Assembly (NCBI GenBank): GCA_963700105.1
Contig: CAVOWL010000004.1
Coordinates: 620,001-684,000, forward strand
Length of the DNA: 64,000 nt
Origin: CAVUWL01 sp963700105
GTDB taxonomy: Bacteria; Actinomycetota; Thermoleophilia; Solirubrobacterales; 70-9
Direction: 5' to 3'
Shown here: positions 1-8,423 of the stretch, in pieces
Layout of the letters: each line of letters starts with the position of its first letter
How positions within the stretch are numbered: the first letter of the stretch is position 1
Notes under the pieces: model-generated
Seen by the model: only the letters and a program-made list of their open reading frames with translations
Told to the model about the DNA's origin: nothing
The model's database searches: none
Program-made: the position numbers and the translations under genes

Positions 1-1275
1 GGCAGCGGTCAGGCTCAAGGCCGAATCTGAGGCGACTACATCTGCCCCAAGACGCTCAAGCCAGCTCAACACCGTCGCGTTTCGACCCCGGGTCATGTAT
101 TCGGGGACCCCCATCCACAGGAGCTCTCCGGCGCGATCAAACGCCTCCCCCTCGATCGCATGATGGATCGCCCGGTCCCAATCACCTTGCTCGGCCCACC
201 ACTGCGAGGCGCGCCGGTGCAGCCTCTCCTCCTCCTGCGGCTCAGCACGATGAAGCTCTGAGCGCAGCATCTCGCGAAAGAGGGCGTGGAAGCGAAACCA
301 CTCATCGCGTCGATCCAAAGCTGTGAGCAACGCATTGGAACGCGAGAGGTCACGTATCGCGGTCGCCGAGCCCCGCCGTTCCAAAACGTAGTCGCACAGC
401 TCGCCGCTGAAGCGATCAAGCAGCGAGACGCGGCGCAAGAACTCGAGCCGGCGTTTGGAAATCGGCACCAAAAAGACTTCCCTGATGTAGTCGACGACAA
501 ACCGATCGTCACCCGCGAACTGCCTCACGGCGCGGTCTAGGTCTGTGTCTTCGCCGAGCGCGAGCCCGGCGAGGTAGAGCGCGGCTGGCCAGCCCTCGGT
601 GCGCTGGACCATCACATCGAGCTGCTTGGGTCTGAGCTTGAGGCCGAGGCTATTGAGGAGCTGATCGGATTCGACCTTGGTCATCGCCAGGTCGGCGCGG
701 CCCAACTCGGTCAGACCATGATGAGCGCGGAGGCGCCCGATCGGCAAAGCCGGCTCGGTCCGCGTTGCCAGGGCGAGCTGCGAACCCCCCTTTAGGTGGG
801 TCCCAATCGCGCACACCACAGCGAGTGATTCGGGAGACTCGATCTGCTCGAGGTCATCGAGGACCAGCACCGCGGCGAGCCGGCGCTCCGCCAGGGCGCG
901 AAACAGGCGCGGCAAAACGATGCCCTCGATACTTGGCTCGGGGGCAAAGAGGGCCTCCGTCACATCGGCGGGGACTGCCTCAACTCGCCCCAGCGCCTCG
1001 ACGATGGAGGCGACCAGCATCGCCGGGTCGTTGTGCTCCTTACCGAGCACGAGCCAGGTGAACGGACGGGAACTCTGCTCGGCCCATTGGTAAAGAAGGA
1101 CCGACTTCCCATAGCCGGATGGGGCATTGAGGAGCACGACCGGAGTTCGGGCCTCCTCCAGCTTGCGGATCAATCGCTGCCGCGCAACGAGCGGCCCACC
1201 GAGGCCAACCGACAGAGGCTCTGCTGGCAGCGCTCCGGAGAGCTCGGAAATGGTGTCAGGGATTGGGGGGTCCAT
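1..1275 (-). CDS. MalT/LuxR-type STAND ATPase regulator, 3' end cut by window edge
   Basis: The frame runs off the left edge, leaving 425 codons from an ATG at 1275. An in-frame TAG lies 39 bases upstream, which limits alternative starts. A Walker A motif (APSGYGKS, residues 51-58) and a Walker B stretch (VLVLDD, about 136-141) are followed by an LDR/EWFRFHALFREML segment and an HRRAS...AIHHAIEG helical part. This matches the N-terminal NTPase and start of the helical repeats of MalT-like LuxR regulators (family knowledge). Such proteins usually end in an HTH_LuxR domain, which would lie outside this window. The inducer cannot be told from the sequence. It follows the DUF6325 gene on the same strand after a 182-base gap and may have its own promoter. 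Confidence 0.8.
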   Translation of the reverse strand, partial: MDPPIPDTISELSGALPAEPLSVGLGGPLVARQRLIRKLEEARTPVVLLNAPSGYGKSVLLYQWAEQSSRPFTWLVLGKEHNDPAMLVASIVEALGRVEAVPADVTEALFAPEPSIEGIVLPRLFRALAERRLAAVLVLDDLEQIESPESLAVVCAIGTHLKGGSQLALATRTEPALPIGRLRAHHGLTELGRADLAMTKVESDQLLNSLGLKLRPKQLDVMVQRTEGWPAALYLAGLALGEDTDLDRAVRQFAGDDRFVVDYIREVFLVPISKRRLEFLRRVSLLDRFSGELCDYVLERRGSATAIRDLSRSNALLTALDRRDEWFRFHALFREMLRSELHRAEPQEEERLHRRASQWWAEQGDWDRAIHHAIEGEAFDRAGELLWMGVPEYMTRGRNATVLSWLERLGADVVASDSALSLTAA

Positions 1276-1457
1276 TGGTGGGGGGTCCCCCGCGGCCCCA
1301 AGGCGGTCATGCTACCCGCTGCCGACCCGTTTTCTTCAGTAGTAATTACCGACCCCGAGCCGCGCAAGGGGCGGCGGCGTGGGCAGGAGCAATCAAAGCT
1401 TGCACCGCCCACCACCGCCCTCTGGCCGCCAAGAGCCTGGAACGGGACGGGCCGGAG

Positions 1458-1955
1458 TCAGCTTGCTCGAGCCTCAGCGCCGATCGCGACTAGATCCTCG
1501 GGGTGCACCCAGGTATCGACCAGCGCCTCGCCGCCTGCTGATTGAATTGCATCTCGCAGCGGGACCGCCCACCGATGCTCGATCAAGGCGATCGCCACCG
1601 AGCTGCCCGGCGGAATCGCATCGACCAGATACCAGGAGTCCTCCCCGCCCAGCAGTGAGCCCTCCGCAGCGGCCTCAGCGCCAAGCTCAGCGCCAAGCTC
1701 TGCCCCCTCCTCACCGTCGGCGCCGAGACCCAAGAGCGCCCCGGCCAGCGCACCGAACTCGACCGACTCCTCCGCAGAGAGGTCACTTTGCTCGAGCTCG
1801 ACCACCTCGCCCGCCTCATCCTTTGCGACGAAGAGCAGGTCGACCAGGCGAATGATGTCGTGCTCGCGTAGGCGCCGCAGCTCGGCGATGATCTCGCCTT
1901 CAAACTTGCCGTCCTCAAAGCCGACGACGAGCAGCTGTACAGGTCCGAAGTCCAT
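1458..1955 (-). CDS. DUF6325 family protein
   Basis: This 165-residue protein starts MDFGPVQLLVVGFED, followed by an RLREHDIIRLVDLLFVAKD segment. That is the N-terminal pattern of DUF6325, a soluble actinobacterial family of unknown function. The middle has a short tandem duplication (GAEL repeated), also visible in the DNA near 1675-1700. The start is supported by GAGAGGA about 5 bases upstream. It lies 24 bases downstream of the SHOCT gene on the same strand, a pairing I recall as common in actinobacteria. The biochemical role is unknown; alternating acidic and hydrophobic stretches suggest a sensor or scaffold, but that is speculation. Confidence 0.75.
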   Translation of the reverse strand: MDFGPVQLLVVGFEDGKFEGEIIAELRRLREHDIIRLVDLLFVAKDEAGEVVELEQSDLSAEESVEFGALAGALLGLGADGEEGAELGAELGAEAAAEGSLLGGEDSWYLVDAIPPGSSVAIALIEHRWAVPLRDAIQSAGGEALVDTWVHPEDLVAIGAEARAS

Positions 1956-1979
1956 TTGTTCCTCTCTAGTCGTGGCGGA

Positions 1980-2279
1980 TTAGATCCCCTGGGTGAGCCT
2001 CTGGCGCTCGGACTCATACTGCTCCTGGGTCAATACCCCCGAGTCCAGCAGCGATTTCAGCTTGGTCAGTGCGTCGATTCGATCGGTCTCTGAGCTCGGA
2101 CCAGGCGCCGAAGCCGCGGCCGGCGCGGCGCTCGCAGCGGGCTGCCCCTGCCCTTCGGCGATCTGGCGGTCCTGTTCTTGCTCGTGAGAAACCGTGGCGG
2201 CATGGTGTTTGCCCGCGACGTATCCAGCCCCACCGACCATGGCGGCCCTCATCAGTGGTCGTCTCCTCAACAGCGGCAT
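1980..2279 (-). CDS. SHOCT domain protein with short membrane-like N-terminus
   Basis: The protein is 99 residues from the ATG at 2279, which has AGGAGA at 2285-2290. The longer frame to 2333 lacks such a site. A basic RRRP start and a small glycine/alanine-rich hydrophobic stretch (AAMVGGAGYVAG) are followed by a Q/E linker, a Pro/Ala spacer and a C-terminal SHOCT domain (LTKLKSLLDSGVLTQEQYESER). SHOCT is a short oligomerisation module found at the C-termini of many membrane or secreted bacterial proteins. It probably forms an operon with the DUF6325 gene downstream and the GAP-family gene upstream. No enzymatic residues are seen. Confidence 0.8.
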   Translation of the reverse strand: MPLLRRRPLMRAAMVGGAGYVAGKHHAATVSHEQEQDRQIAEGQGQPAASAAPAAASAPGPSSETDRIDALTKLKSLLDSGVLTQEQYESERQRLTQGI

Positions 2280-2411
2280 GAAGGTTCTCCTTTTGCGTAT
2301 TGGCTCGTCTGACTGGCGGCCAGACGGATGCAAGCCGATCCTAACTCGGTGGTCATCGCTCGAACCGGGTGAAATCCGGTTTGCGGTGACCGCCAGCGGG
2401 CGCCAGGCTCC

Positions 2412-3107
2412 TCATTGGGTGAAATAGCCGACCAGGCCGTTGCCCAGCAGAAAGAGTCCGATTACCGCAAAGGCGATGATCGCCATCCGCCTGCCACTTC
2501 GGGTCAACCAGGCGCGGAAGCGCTGGACCTGGATCACAGTTTTCTCCGGTGCGATGAAATATCCGATCAGCGGAACCTCGAGGAAGATCAACAGCATCAC
2601 GTTGAACCCGAGGATCACCAGGATCTCCCCCGCGGTCCCGTATCCGAGCTTTTGCAACTCCCGCAGCGCAGCGAGGTAGGAGACGCCGGGGAGGGTGAGG
2701 ACGACCCCCACCGCAAAGGTCACTCGAGCCGAACCCCTGCCCAATAGCTGCTCAACCTTGGACGGAGATTTATCGGCCTCCTTGCCAACCTCGCCCTTGC
2801 GTAGACGGCGGCGTTCTTTCAGCCTTTCGTCATGGCCTCCGGCGAGGACGTAGGCAACGATCAGGGAAATTATCCCCAGCGCGATGTCGATCGAGGGACT
2901 GACGGTGCTGCGAGCGGTGCTGGTCGCGCTCGAGTCGTGGATGACGAAGACGACAAGGAAGCCGACCGTGAGGCTGATCAGCAAGGCTCCGGCGAGATAG
3001 CCGAGCAGCAAACGCTTCGGGCTCGGCAAAAAGAGCATCACCGTGACCGCGGCGAGCAGCGTCGCGTTGGCCGCGGAGACGAGAGAAAGAAGGAAGATTT
3101 CGCCCAT
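2412..3107 (-). CDS. GAP/Sap family (LysE-like) membrane protein
   Basis: This 231-residue integral membrane protein has about six hydrophobic segments. Three lie in the first 105 residues, then comes a charged cytoplasmic loop rich in Lys/Arg/Glu (about 95-125), then three more. The GVVLTLPGVSYLAAL segment and the overall two-halves arrangement fit the GAP family, related to mycobacterial Sap (sulfolipid-1-addressing protein) and the LysE superfamily of exporters. The exported substrate is not predictable. The gene lies 43 bases after the small membrane protein gene at 3151-3525 and is probably cotranscribed with it. Confidence 0.7.
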   Translation of the reverse strand: MGEIFLLSLVSAANATLLAAVTVMLFLPSPKRLLLGYLAGALLISLTVGFLVVFVIHDSSATSTARSTVSPSIDIALGIISLIVAYVLAGGHDERLKERRRLRKGEVGKEADKSPSKVEQLLGRGSARVTFAVGVVLTLPGVSYLAALRELQKLGYGTAGEILVILGFNVMLLIFLEVPLIGYFIAPEKTVIQVQRFRAWLTRSGRRMAIIAFAVIGLFLLGNGLVGYFTQ

Positions 3108-3150
3108 TGGCTTGTGCAGGGGCCCGACCGAGATCGAGCCCCTGCCCGAA

Positions 3151-3525
3151 TCAGGCCTCCTCTGGCTCTCCGTAGACGACGAGGCCGTGGATGCAGATCA
3201 CGCAAAGCGCGAAGATTCCAAGCGACCAAAACGGGTAGGCGCCGCCGACCGAGAGCAGCGCGCCGATCGCGCCCAGCGAGGCAGCAATCAGGCCGATCAC
3301 CCGCCCAAATCCGCCCCCGCCTATCAACGAGAAACCGCCCACCAGCTGGATCGCCCCCAAGATCACTGTGATCCAACCCCACGTGTGAAGACTTGAGAGC
3401 ACGTAGTGGGTGTTGTTCGCGTAGAAGTGCGCATTGCTGATTGCAGCAATGCCGTAGATGACGTTGAGCGTACCGGCGATCATCAGCAAGATGGCGACGA
3501 ATACGGCGCGACCCACACCTCTCAT
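3151..3525 (-). CDS. DUF7144-like four-helix membrane protein
   Basis: The protein has 124 residues and four predicted membrane helices, separated by a conserved-looking loop with NAHFYANNTHYV and LHTWGWI. The N-terminal helix followed by a YGIAAISN segment and a glycine-rich third helix match the small actinobacterial DUF7144 family of unknown function. The start codon has a strong AAGGAG site 7 bases upstream and looks like the first gene of the minus-strand run reaching to the left edge. The role is unknown; association with GAP and SHOCT proteins suggests an envelope function (inference). Confidence 0.7.
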   Translation of the reverse strand: MRGVGRAVFVAILLMIAGTLNVIYGIAAISNAHFYANNTHYVLSSLHTWGWITVILGAIQLVGGFSLIGGGGFGRVIGLIAASLGAIGALLSVGGAYPFWSLGIFALCVICIHGLVVYGEPEEA

Positions 3526-3928
3526 AAATATCTCCTTTTCGCACCCACTCGCGCAGATTGGCAGAGGGGCTCAGATTGACGTTCGGCAACCTTCGCCGAA
3601 GCTCTTCTCCGCATAGGCTCTCCTCCCCGGGTGCGCGCGACATCATCTGAACCGGGTGATTGGGATAAGTGGCGATTTCACCTCCGCAGCCACTCAGAAC
3701 CCGACTTTGCGGAGATGGCTCGCCAAGCGGGTGGTTCCTTTGGTCGCGTTTTGGGCGAAGCCAGGTGCGGATTGGCGATTCATTTACCGTCGCTGACCTA
3801 GGCACAGGGCGAGATTCCGAAACCCCCTTACTCGCGGCGAGCCGCCTCCGCTCTTCTCTCGTTGGGGTGCTGGCGTCGGAGCCCATCTGCAGCCTCGACC
3901 GGGTGGGGACTATCGTGCTGGCCGCGGC
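3526..3928. other. Intergenic divergent region between DUF7144-like gene and cydD
   Basis: The 403 bases separate two divergent transcription units and should hold promoters for both. I see no convincing -35/-10 pair, no long inverted repeat and no credible ORF with a ribosome binding site. A long minus-strand frame here has no start signal and overlaps known genes out of frame. Confidence 0.4.
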
Positions 3929-5584
3929 GTGAAGGCCATCGACCCGAGATTGCAACATTACGCGCGGGCGACTCGAACCTTCCTGTTCACCTCGGTAGCG
4001 CTCGGAGTCCTAAGCGCCGCGCTGATCGTCACCCAGGCCGCCTTGATAGCCGACGTGGTGGCGAGCGCATTCCTTGGCAAGAGGAGCTTGGCCCAGCTGC
4101 AACCCCCCCTGCTTGGTTTGCTCGTGGTCGTCGTGGCGCGGGCAGCGCTTGCCTGGGTCTCGGAGCTGGCGGCAAAGCGGGCCGCGGCCCAAGCGAAATC
4201 TCAGCTACGAGCCGCGCTGCTTGAGCGCGTCGCCTCCGCCGGGCTGATTCAGTCAGCCGCACAGCACACCGGTGAGCTAGCGATCCTTGTAAGCAGGGGC
4301 ATTGATGCTTTGGACGGCTATTTTTCGCTCTATCTGCCGCAGCTCTTTCTGGCGGTGATCGTGCCCTTGGTTGTGATCGCGGTGGTCTCGGTAAATGACT
4401 GGATCTCGGCCCTGATCATCGCCGCGACCATTCCCCTGATCCCCCTGTTCATGGCGCTCGTCGGGGCCAGCACCAAAGAGCGCATGGACCTCCAGTTCCG
4501 CACCTTGGAGAAGCTCGGCGACCACTTCCTCGACGTCGTCGCGGGCCTGCCAACGCTCAAGGTATTCGGCCGGGCAAAGGCGCAGGCCGATGCGATCCGT
4601 GAGGTCACCGAGCGCTACCGCCAGGCCGCGATCTCGGTACTGCGGGTCACCTTCCTATCCTCGCTGATCCTCGAGCTCGTTGCGACGATCTCGGTTGCCC
4701 TGGTGGCGGTCGCGATCGGCCTGCGACTTTTGAATGGAGACCTCGACCTGCGCACAGCGCTATTCGTACTCGTGCTGGCTCCAGAGGCATACCTTCCGCT
4801 CCGAAGGCTGGGCGCCAACTACCACGCCAGCGCCGAGGGCATCGCGGCCGCAACCCAGGTCTTTGCCGTCTTGGAGGCACCGCGGAGCCCGCGGGGCACT
4901 CTCACCACCTTTCCCGACCCTGCCGAGGTTGGCCTCGAGGTCAACGAGCTTCGAGTCAGCTACCCCGATCGAGACGAGCCGGCGCTGGATCGGCTGTCGC
5001 TGGTCGTAGGGCCAGGGGAGGTGGTGGCGCTTGTCGGCCCCAGCGGCTGCGGCAAGTCAACCCTCTTAGGCGTATTGCTGGGCCTAATTCCCGCCGAAGC
5101 TGGATCCGTTCAGATCGGTGGGTGTGAGCTATCTGACCTCGACCCCGACGCCTGGCGGGCCCAGATCGCCTGGGTGCCCCAGCGCCCACACCTATTCAGC
5201 GCCTCGATCGCCGAAAACGTGCGCCTCGGTCGCAGCAAGGCCTCACCCGATCAGGTTTGGTCCGCGATCTCCGCCGCCGGCCTCACCGAGACCGTCCGAA
5301 ACCTGCCAGATGGCCTTGAGACGCTGCTTGGTGAGCGCGGCGCCGGCCTCTCCGCGGGCGAGCGACAGCGGCTCGCGCTTGCCCGGGCCTTCTTGCGCGA
5401 CTCCCGCCTTATCCTGCTCGATGAGCCAACCGCGAACCTCGATGGCGAGACCGAGGATGGAGTGATCGAAGCGGTCCGCAGGCTCGCCAGAGGGCGCACC
5501 GTTGTGCTCGTCGCCCATCGCCCCGCGCTGATCGCCGTCGCCGATCGGGTGCTCGCATTGGGCCAAATCGAGGCCGCGGCGTGA
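3929..5584 (+). CDS. cydD: Thiol reductant ABC exporter subunit CydD
   Basis: This 551-residue half-transporter has an N-terminal six-helix ABC membrane domain (about 15-310) and a C-terminal ATPase. Walker A is GPSGCGKS near 370-377, the signature LSAGERQ is near 474-480, and the Walker B/D-loop is LILLDEPTANLD near 494-505. With CydC it forms the inner-membrane exporter of cysteine/glutathione-type reductants (heme also proposed) needed for cytochrome bd assembly. It starts with GTG at 3929; no strong Shine-Dalgarno is visible. The stop overlaps the GTG of cydC in a GTGA, indicating translational coupling. It faces cydAB rather than following it, an uncommon order. Confidence 0.93.
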   Translation: MKAIDPRLQHYARATRTFLFTSVALGVLSAALIVTQAALIADVVASAFLGKRSLAQLQPPLLGLLVVVVARAALAWVSELAAKRAAAQAKSQLRAALLERVASAGLIQSAAQHTGELAILVSRGIDALDGYFSLYLPQLFLAVIVPLVVIAVVSVNDWISALIIAATIPLIPLFMALVGASTKERMDLQFRTLEKLGDHFLDVVAGLPTLKVFGRAKAQADAIREVTERYRQAAISVLRVTFLSSLILELVATISVALVAVAIGLRLLNGDLDLRTALFVLVLAPEAYLPLRRLGANYHASAEGIAAATQVFAVLEAPRSPRGTLTTFPDPAEVGLEVNELRVSYPDRDEPALDRLSLVVGPGEVVALVGPSGCGKSTLLGVLLGLIPAEAGSVQIGGCELSDLDPDAWRAQIAWVPQRPHLFSASIAENVRLGRSKASPDQVWSAISAAGLTETVRNLPDGLETLLGERGAGLSAGERQRLALARAFLRDSRLILLDEPTANLDGETEDGVIEAVRRLARGRTVVLVAHRPALIAVADRVLALGQIEAAA

Positions 5585-7374
5585 GCCACCCCGCCGCAGT
5601 CCCACCCCCAGCCCCCGAGCGCGAGTCCGAACCGAAGGCTCCATTGCTTCAAACCTTGGAGGTCGCACGGCCCGTGGCGAGGCGATTGGCGCTTTCCACC
5701 GCACTGGGAGCGGCTGCGATCGCCGCCGCGATTGGCCTGATCGCCACCTCGGCCTGGCTGATCTCTCGCTCGGCGCAACGCCCCCAGGAGTCAGCGGTGG
5801 CGATCGCGGTGGTCGGGGTGCAGTTCTTTGCGCTTTCGCGCGGCCTCTGCCGCTACGCCGAACGGGTGATCGGCCATGACGCCGCCTTTCGCCTACTCTC
5901 CGACCTGCGGGTCCAGATCTATCAGCGGCTCGAGCGGCTCGCACCCCTGGGGTTGCCGGCCTTTCAGAGCGGTGACCTACTGGCGCGTCTTGTCAATGAC
6001 GTCGAGTCGCTACAGGATCTGTTGCTGCGGGTGCTTCCACCCTTTGCGATTGCGGTGATCGTCGGTTTGGCGACGGTCGGCCTGGTTTTCTTGTTGTTGC
6101 CTTCGGCCGCCCTGATCCTCTTACTGGCGCTGCTTTTGGCCGGGATCGCGGTTCCCTGGCTGACCGGGATCCTCGCCGCCCGCGCCGAGTCCAGACAGGC
6201 AGCCGCGCGGGGCGAGCTGACCGCCTCGGTAATCGATCTGCTCGAAGGCGGTCCCGAGTTGGCGGTCAACGGGGCAACGACCAGGCAGCTGACCCAGACC
6301 CTGACGGCGGATACAGAGCTGAACGAGGTTTCGCGCTCGGGCGCTCGCACCGCTGGCATCGGCCAGGGCCTGAGCACTCTGCTGGGGGGAATTGCGATGT
6401 GGGGCGGGCTGCTCCTCGGGGTCTCCGCTGTGCACGCCGGGAGTTTGAACGGCGTCTGGCTCGCCGCGATCGCCCTGATCCCCCTGGTCGCTTTTGAACT
6501 GGTCGCCCCGCTGCCCGCGGCGGCCCAGACCCTGCAGCGCGTCAGGCGCTCGGCGGCACGCCTGTTTGAGGTCTCCCAGACGCAGCCCCCGGTCCTTGAC
6601 CCCCTCCATCCATTGCCGGCCCCGGGGCGGCAGTTCAGGCTCAAGGCGCGCGGCCTATGCAGCCGCTACCCCGGCCAGCTCGGCCTCGCCCTGGCCGGGG
6701 TGGACCTCGACCTTGGCCCCGGGCGGCGGGTGGCGGTAATCGGCCCCAGCGGCGCGGGCAAGTCGACCCTGGCGGCGGTGCTACTTCGCTTCCTGCCTTA
6801 TGAGCGGGGATCGGTAAGCCTTGATGGCACTGAGCTCGCCGCGCTCAGCGGCGAGGATTGTCGGCGTTGCATCGGCCTGGTATCCCAGGACGCCCACGTT
6901 TTTGACAGCACCCTGCGGGAGAATCTCCGCCTCGCTAAACGCGATGCAACCGAGCGCGAGCTCGAGGCAGTACTGCGCACGGTGAGACTGTTGGAGTGGG
7001 CCAAGGGGCTGCCCGGCGGTCTAGAGACCGAGGTTGGAGAGCGGGGAGCGCGAATGTCGGGCGGGCAGCGACAGCGCCTGGCGATCGCGCGGGCTCTGCT
7101 TGCTGACTTCCCCCTGCTGATCTTGGATGAGCCCGGCGAGCACCTCGACACGCCAACCGCCGATGCGATCCTCACCGACCTGCTCGCGATAACGCGTGAT
7201 CGAGCCACCCTTTTGATCACCCATCGCCTTGCCGGCCTGGCGGACGTAGACGAAGTGGTGGTCTTGGAAGCTGGCAGGGTGACCGAGCGTGGCACGCACT
7301 CAGAGCTGCTCGACCTGGGCGGGCGCTACGCGGCGCTTTGGCAGCGCGAGGTCAGCCTGGCCGGGCGCGCCTAA
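5581..7374 (+). CDS. cydC: Thiol reductant ABC exporter subunit CydC
   Basis: The protein is 597 residues from a GTG that overlaps the cydD stop. A short Pro-rich N-terminus precedes the ABC membrane domain (about 35-320). The ATPase follows with Walker A GPSGAGKS at 388-395, the signature MSGGQRQ near 490, Walker B LLILDEP, and an LLITHRL switch region. It is the partner of CydD in the heterodimeric exporter required for bd-oxidase maturation. The TAA stop at 7372-7374 abuts the stop of convergent cydB at 7375 with no spacer, so neither gene has room for a conventional terminator. Confidence 0.93.
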   Translation: MSHPAAVPPPAPERESEPKAPLLQTLEVARPVARRLALSTALGAAAIAAAIGLIATSAWLISRSAQRPQESAVAIAVVGVQFFALSRGLCRYAERVIGHDAAFRLLSDLRVQIYQRLERLAPLGLPAFQSGDLLARLVNDVESLQDLLLRVLPPFAIAVIVGLATVGLVFLLLPSAALILLLALLLAGIAVPWLTGILAARAESRQAAARGELTASVIDLLEGGPELAVNGATTRQLTQTLTADTELNEVSRSGARTAGIGQGLSTLLGGIAMWGGLLLGVSAVHAGSLNGVWLAAIALIPLVAFELVAPLPAAAQTLQRVRRSAARLFEVSQTQPPVLDPLHPLPAPGRQFRLKARGLCSRYPGQLGLALAGVDLDLGPGRRVAVIGPSGAGKSTLAAVLLRFLPYERGSVSLDGTELAALSGEDCRRCIGLVSQDAHVFDSTLRENLRLAKRDATERELEAVLRTVRLLEWAKGLPGGLETEVGERGARMSGGQRQRLAIARALLADFPLLILDEPGEHLDTPTADAILTDLLAITRDRATLLITHRLAGLADVDEVVVLEAGRVTERGTHSELLDLGGRYAALWQREVSLAGRA

Positions 7375-8412
7375 CTATGCGTTTCGGGGGTCGGAGGCAA
7401 CCGGTGGGGAAGGATCATCGGCGCTCGGAGGCGCCTTGACTCGAGCCCGAAACACGTGAAATGACCAGCCCTGGTAGAGCAAAACGATCGGCAGCATGAT
7501 CGCCGCGACGATCGTCATCACGGTCAGTGCATATGAGGCCGAGGCCGAATTGTTCACCGTAAGGTTGTAGGCGGCGTTGGTGCTTGAGACCATCACGTTT
7601 GGATTGAGGTCGATGAAGATCGAGCCAACCGTAGCTGCAATCGCAACCGCCGATGACGCGAAGGCGAGGCCGTCGTGGTCGGTGATCGCCAAGCGCGCCG
7701 CAAAGACCACCGCAATCAGTGCCAGTATTTCAACCGGACCCGGCACATCTGCGCCACCGGCGACGTTGCGGGTCCAGATTACGAAGCCAAGCACCATCGC
7801 AATTGCAAAAACTCCCAGGGGCCGCGCCAGCGCTCGGGCTCGCTCACGCACCCGATCGGTGGTTCTGAGCTTCAAGAAGGTGGCGCCGTGAAGGAGACAG
7901 AGCGCGACCAGGGTGACGCCGGTCCAGAGGCCGTATGGTGTCAACAGGTCAAAGAAGTTGCCGCTGAATTCGTGGCTTGAGTTGATTGGCAGACCGTTCA
8001 GCAGGTCGCCGAGGCCGACCCCGAGTAAAAGCGGGATCAAAAGGCTTCCGATCGTCATGGCCCAGGTCCAGGTTCGACGCCAACGGGGATCATCGCTTCT
8101 GCCCTTGAACTCGATCGAGACACCGCGCGCCATCAGCGCGGCCAGAACAAGCAGGAGCGCCAGATAGAGGGCGGAGAACATCGTCGCGTACCAGCCGGGG
8201 AAGGCGGCGAACATGCTGGCGCCGGCGACGATCAGCCAGACCTCGTTTCCGTCCCACCAGGGACCAATCGTATTGATCGCGACGCGGCGCTCGGTGTCGG
8301 TTTTGCCAACGATCGTGTGGAGCATGCCGACGCCAAAGTCAAAGCCCTCCAAGACGAAGAACCCAACCCAAAGGATCGTGATCAATACAAACCAGATTGT
8401 GTGAAGTTGCAT
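7375..8412 (-). CDS. cydB: Cytochrome bd quinol oxidase subunit II
   Basis: This 345-residue membrane protein has about eight to nine helices and opens with the CydB-typical WFVLITILWVGFFVLEGFDFG. The conserved GPWWDGNEVWLI motif follows at about 50-61. CydB is the structural partner of CydA in the bd oxidase, which reduces O2 with quinol electrons at high affinity and does not pump protons. The start lies 11 bases after the cydA stop, consistent with one transcript. The C-terminus is a short charged tail. Family assignment is secure; the exact quinol is not visible here, though menaquinol would be usual for actinobacteria. Confidence 0.95.
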   Translation of the reverse strand: MQLHTIWFVLITILWVGFFVLEGFDFGVGMLHTIVGKTDTERRVAINTIGPWWDGNEVWLIVAGASMFAAFPGWYATMFSALYLALLLVLAALMARGVSIEFKGRSDDPRWRRTWTWAMTIGSLLIPLLLGVGLGDLLNGLPINSSHEFSGNFFDLLTPYGLWTGVTLVALCLLHGATFLKLRTTDRVRERARALARPLGVFAIAMVLGFVIWTRNVAGGADVPGPVEILALIAVVFAARLAITDHDGLAFASSAVAIAATVGSIFIDLNPNVMVSSTNAAYNLTVNNSASASYALTVMTIVAAIMLPIVLLYQGWSFHVFRARVKAPPSADDPSPPVASDPRNA

Positions 8413-8423
8413 CGCTTCTTCCC

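Noticed and set aside
1379..1855. Plus-strand Pro/Arg-rich frame opposite DUF6325
   Set aside because: Antisense shadow of a gene with a good ribosome binding site; extreme Pro/Arg composition.
3038..3958. 306-codon minus-strand open frame
   Set aside because: It overlaps the DUF7144-like and GAP-family genes in another frame, has no ribosome binding site and has Arg/Ser-rich composition typical of GC-rich shadow frames.
5243..5944. 233-codon minus-strand frame over the cydD/cydC junction
   Set aside because: It is antisense to two recognised ABC exporter genes and has low-complexity Arg/Ser content.
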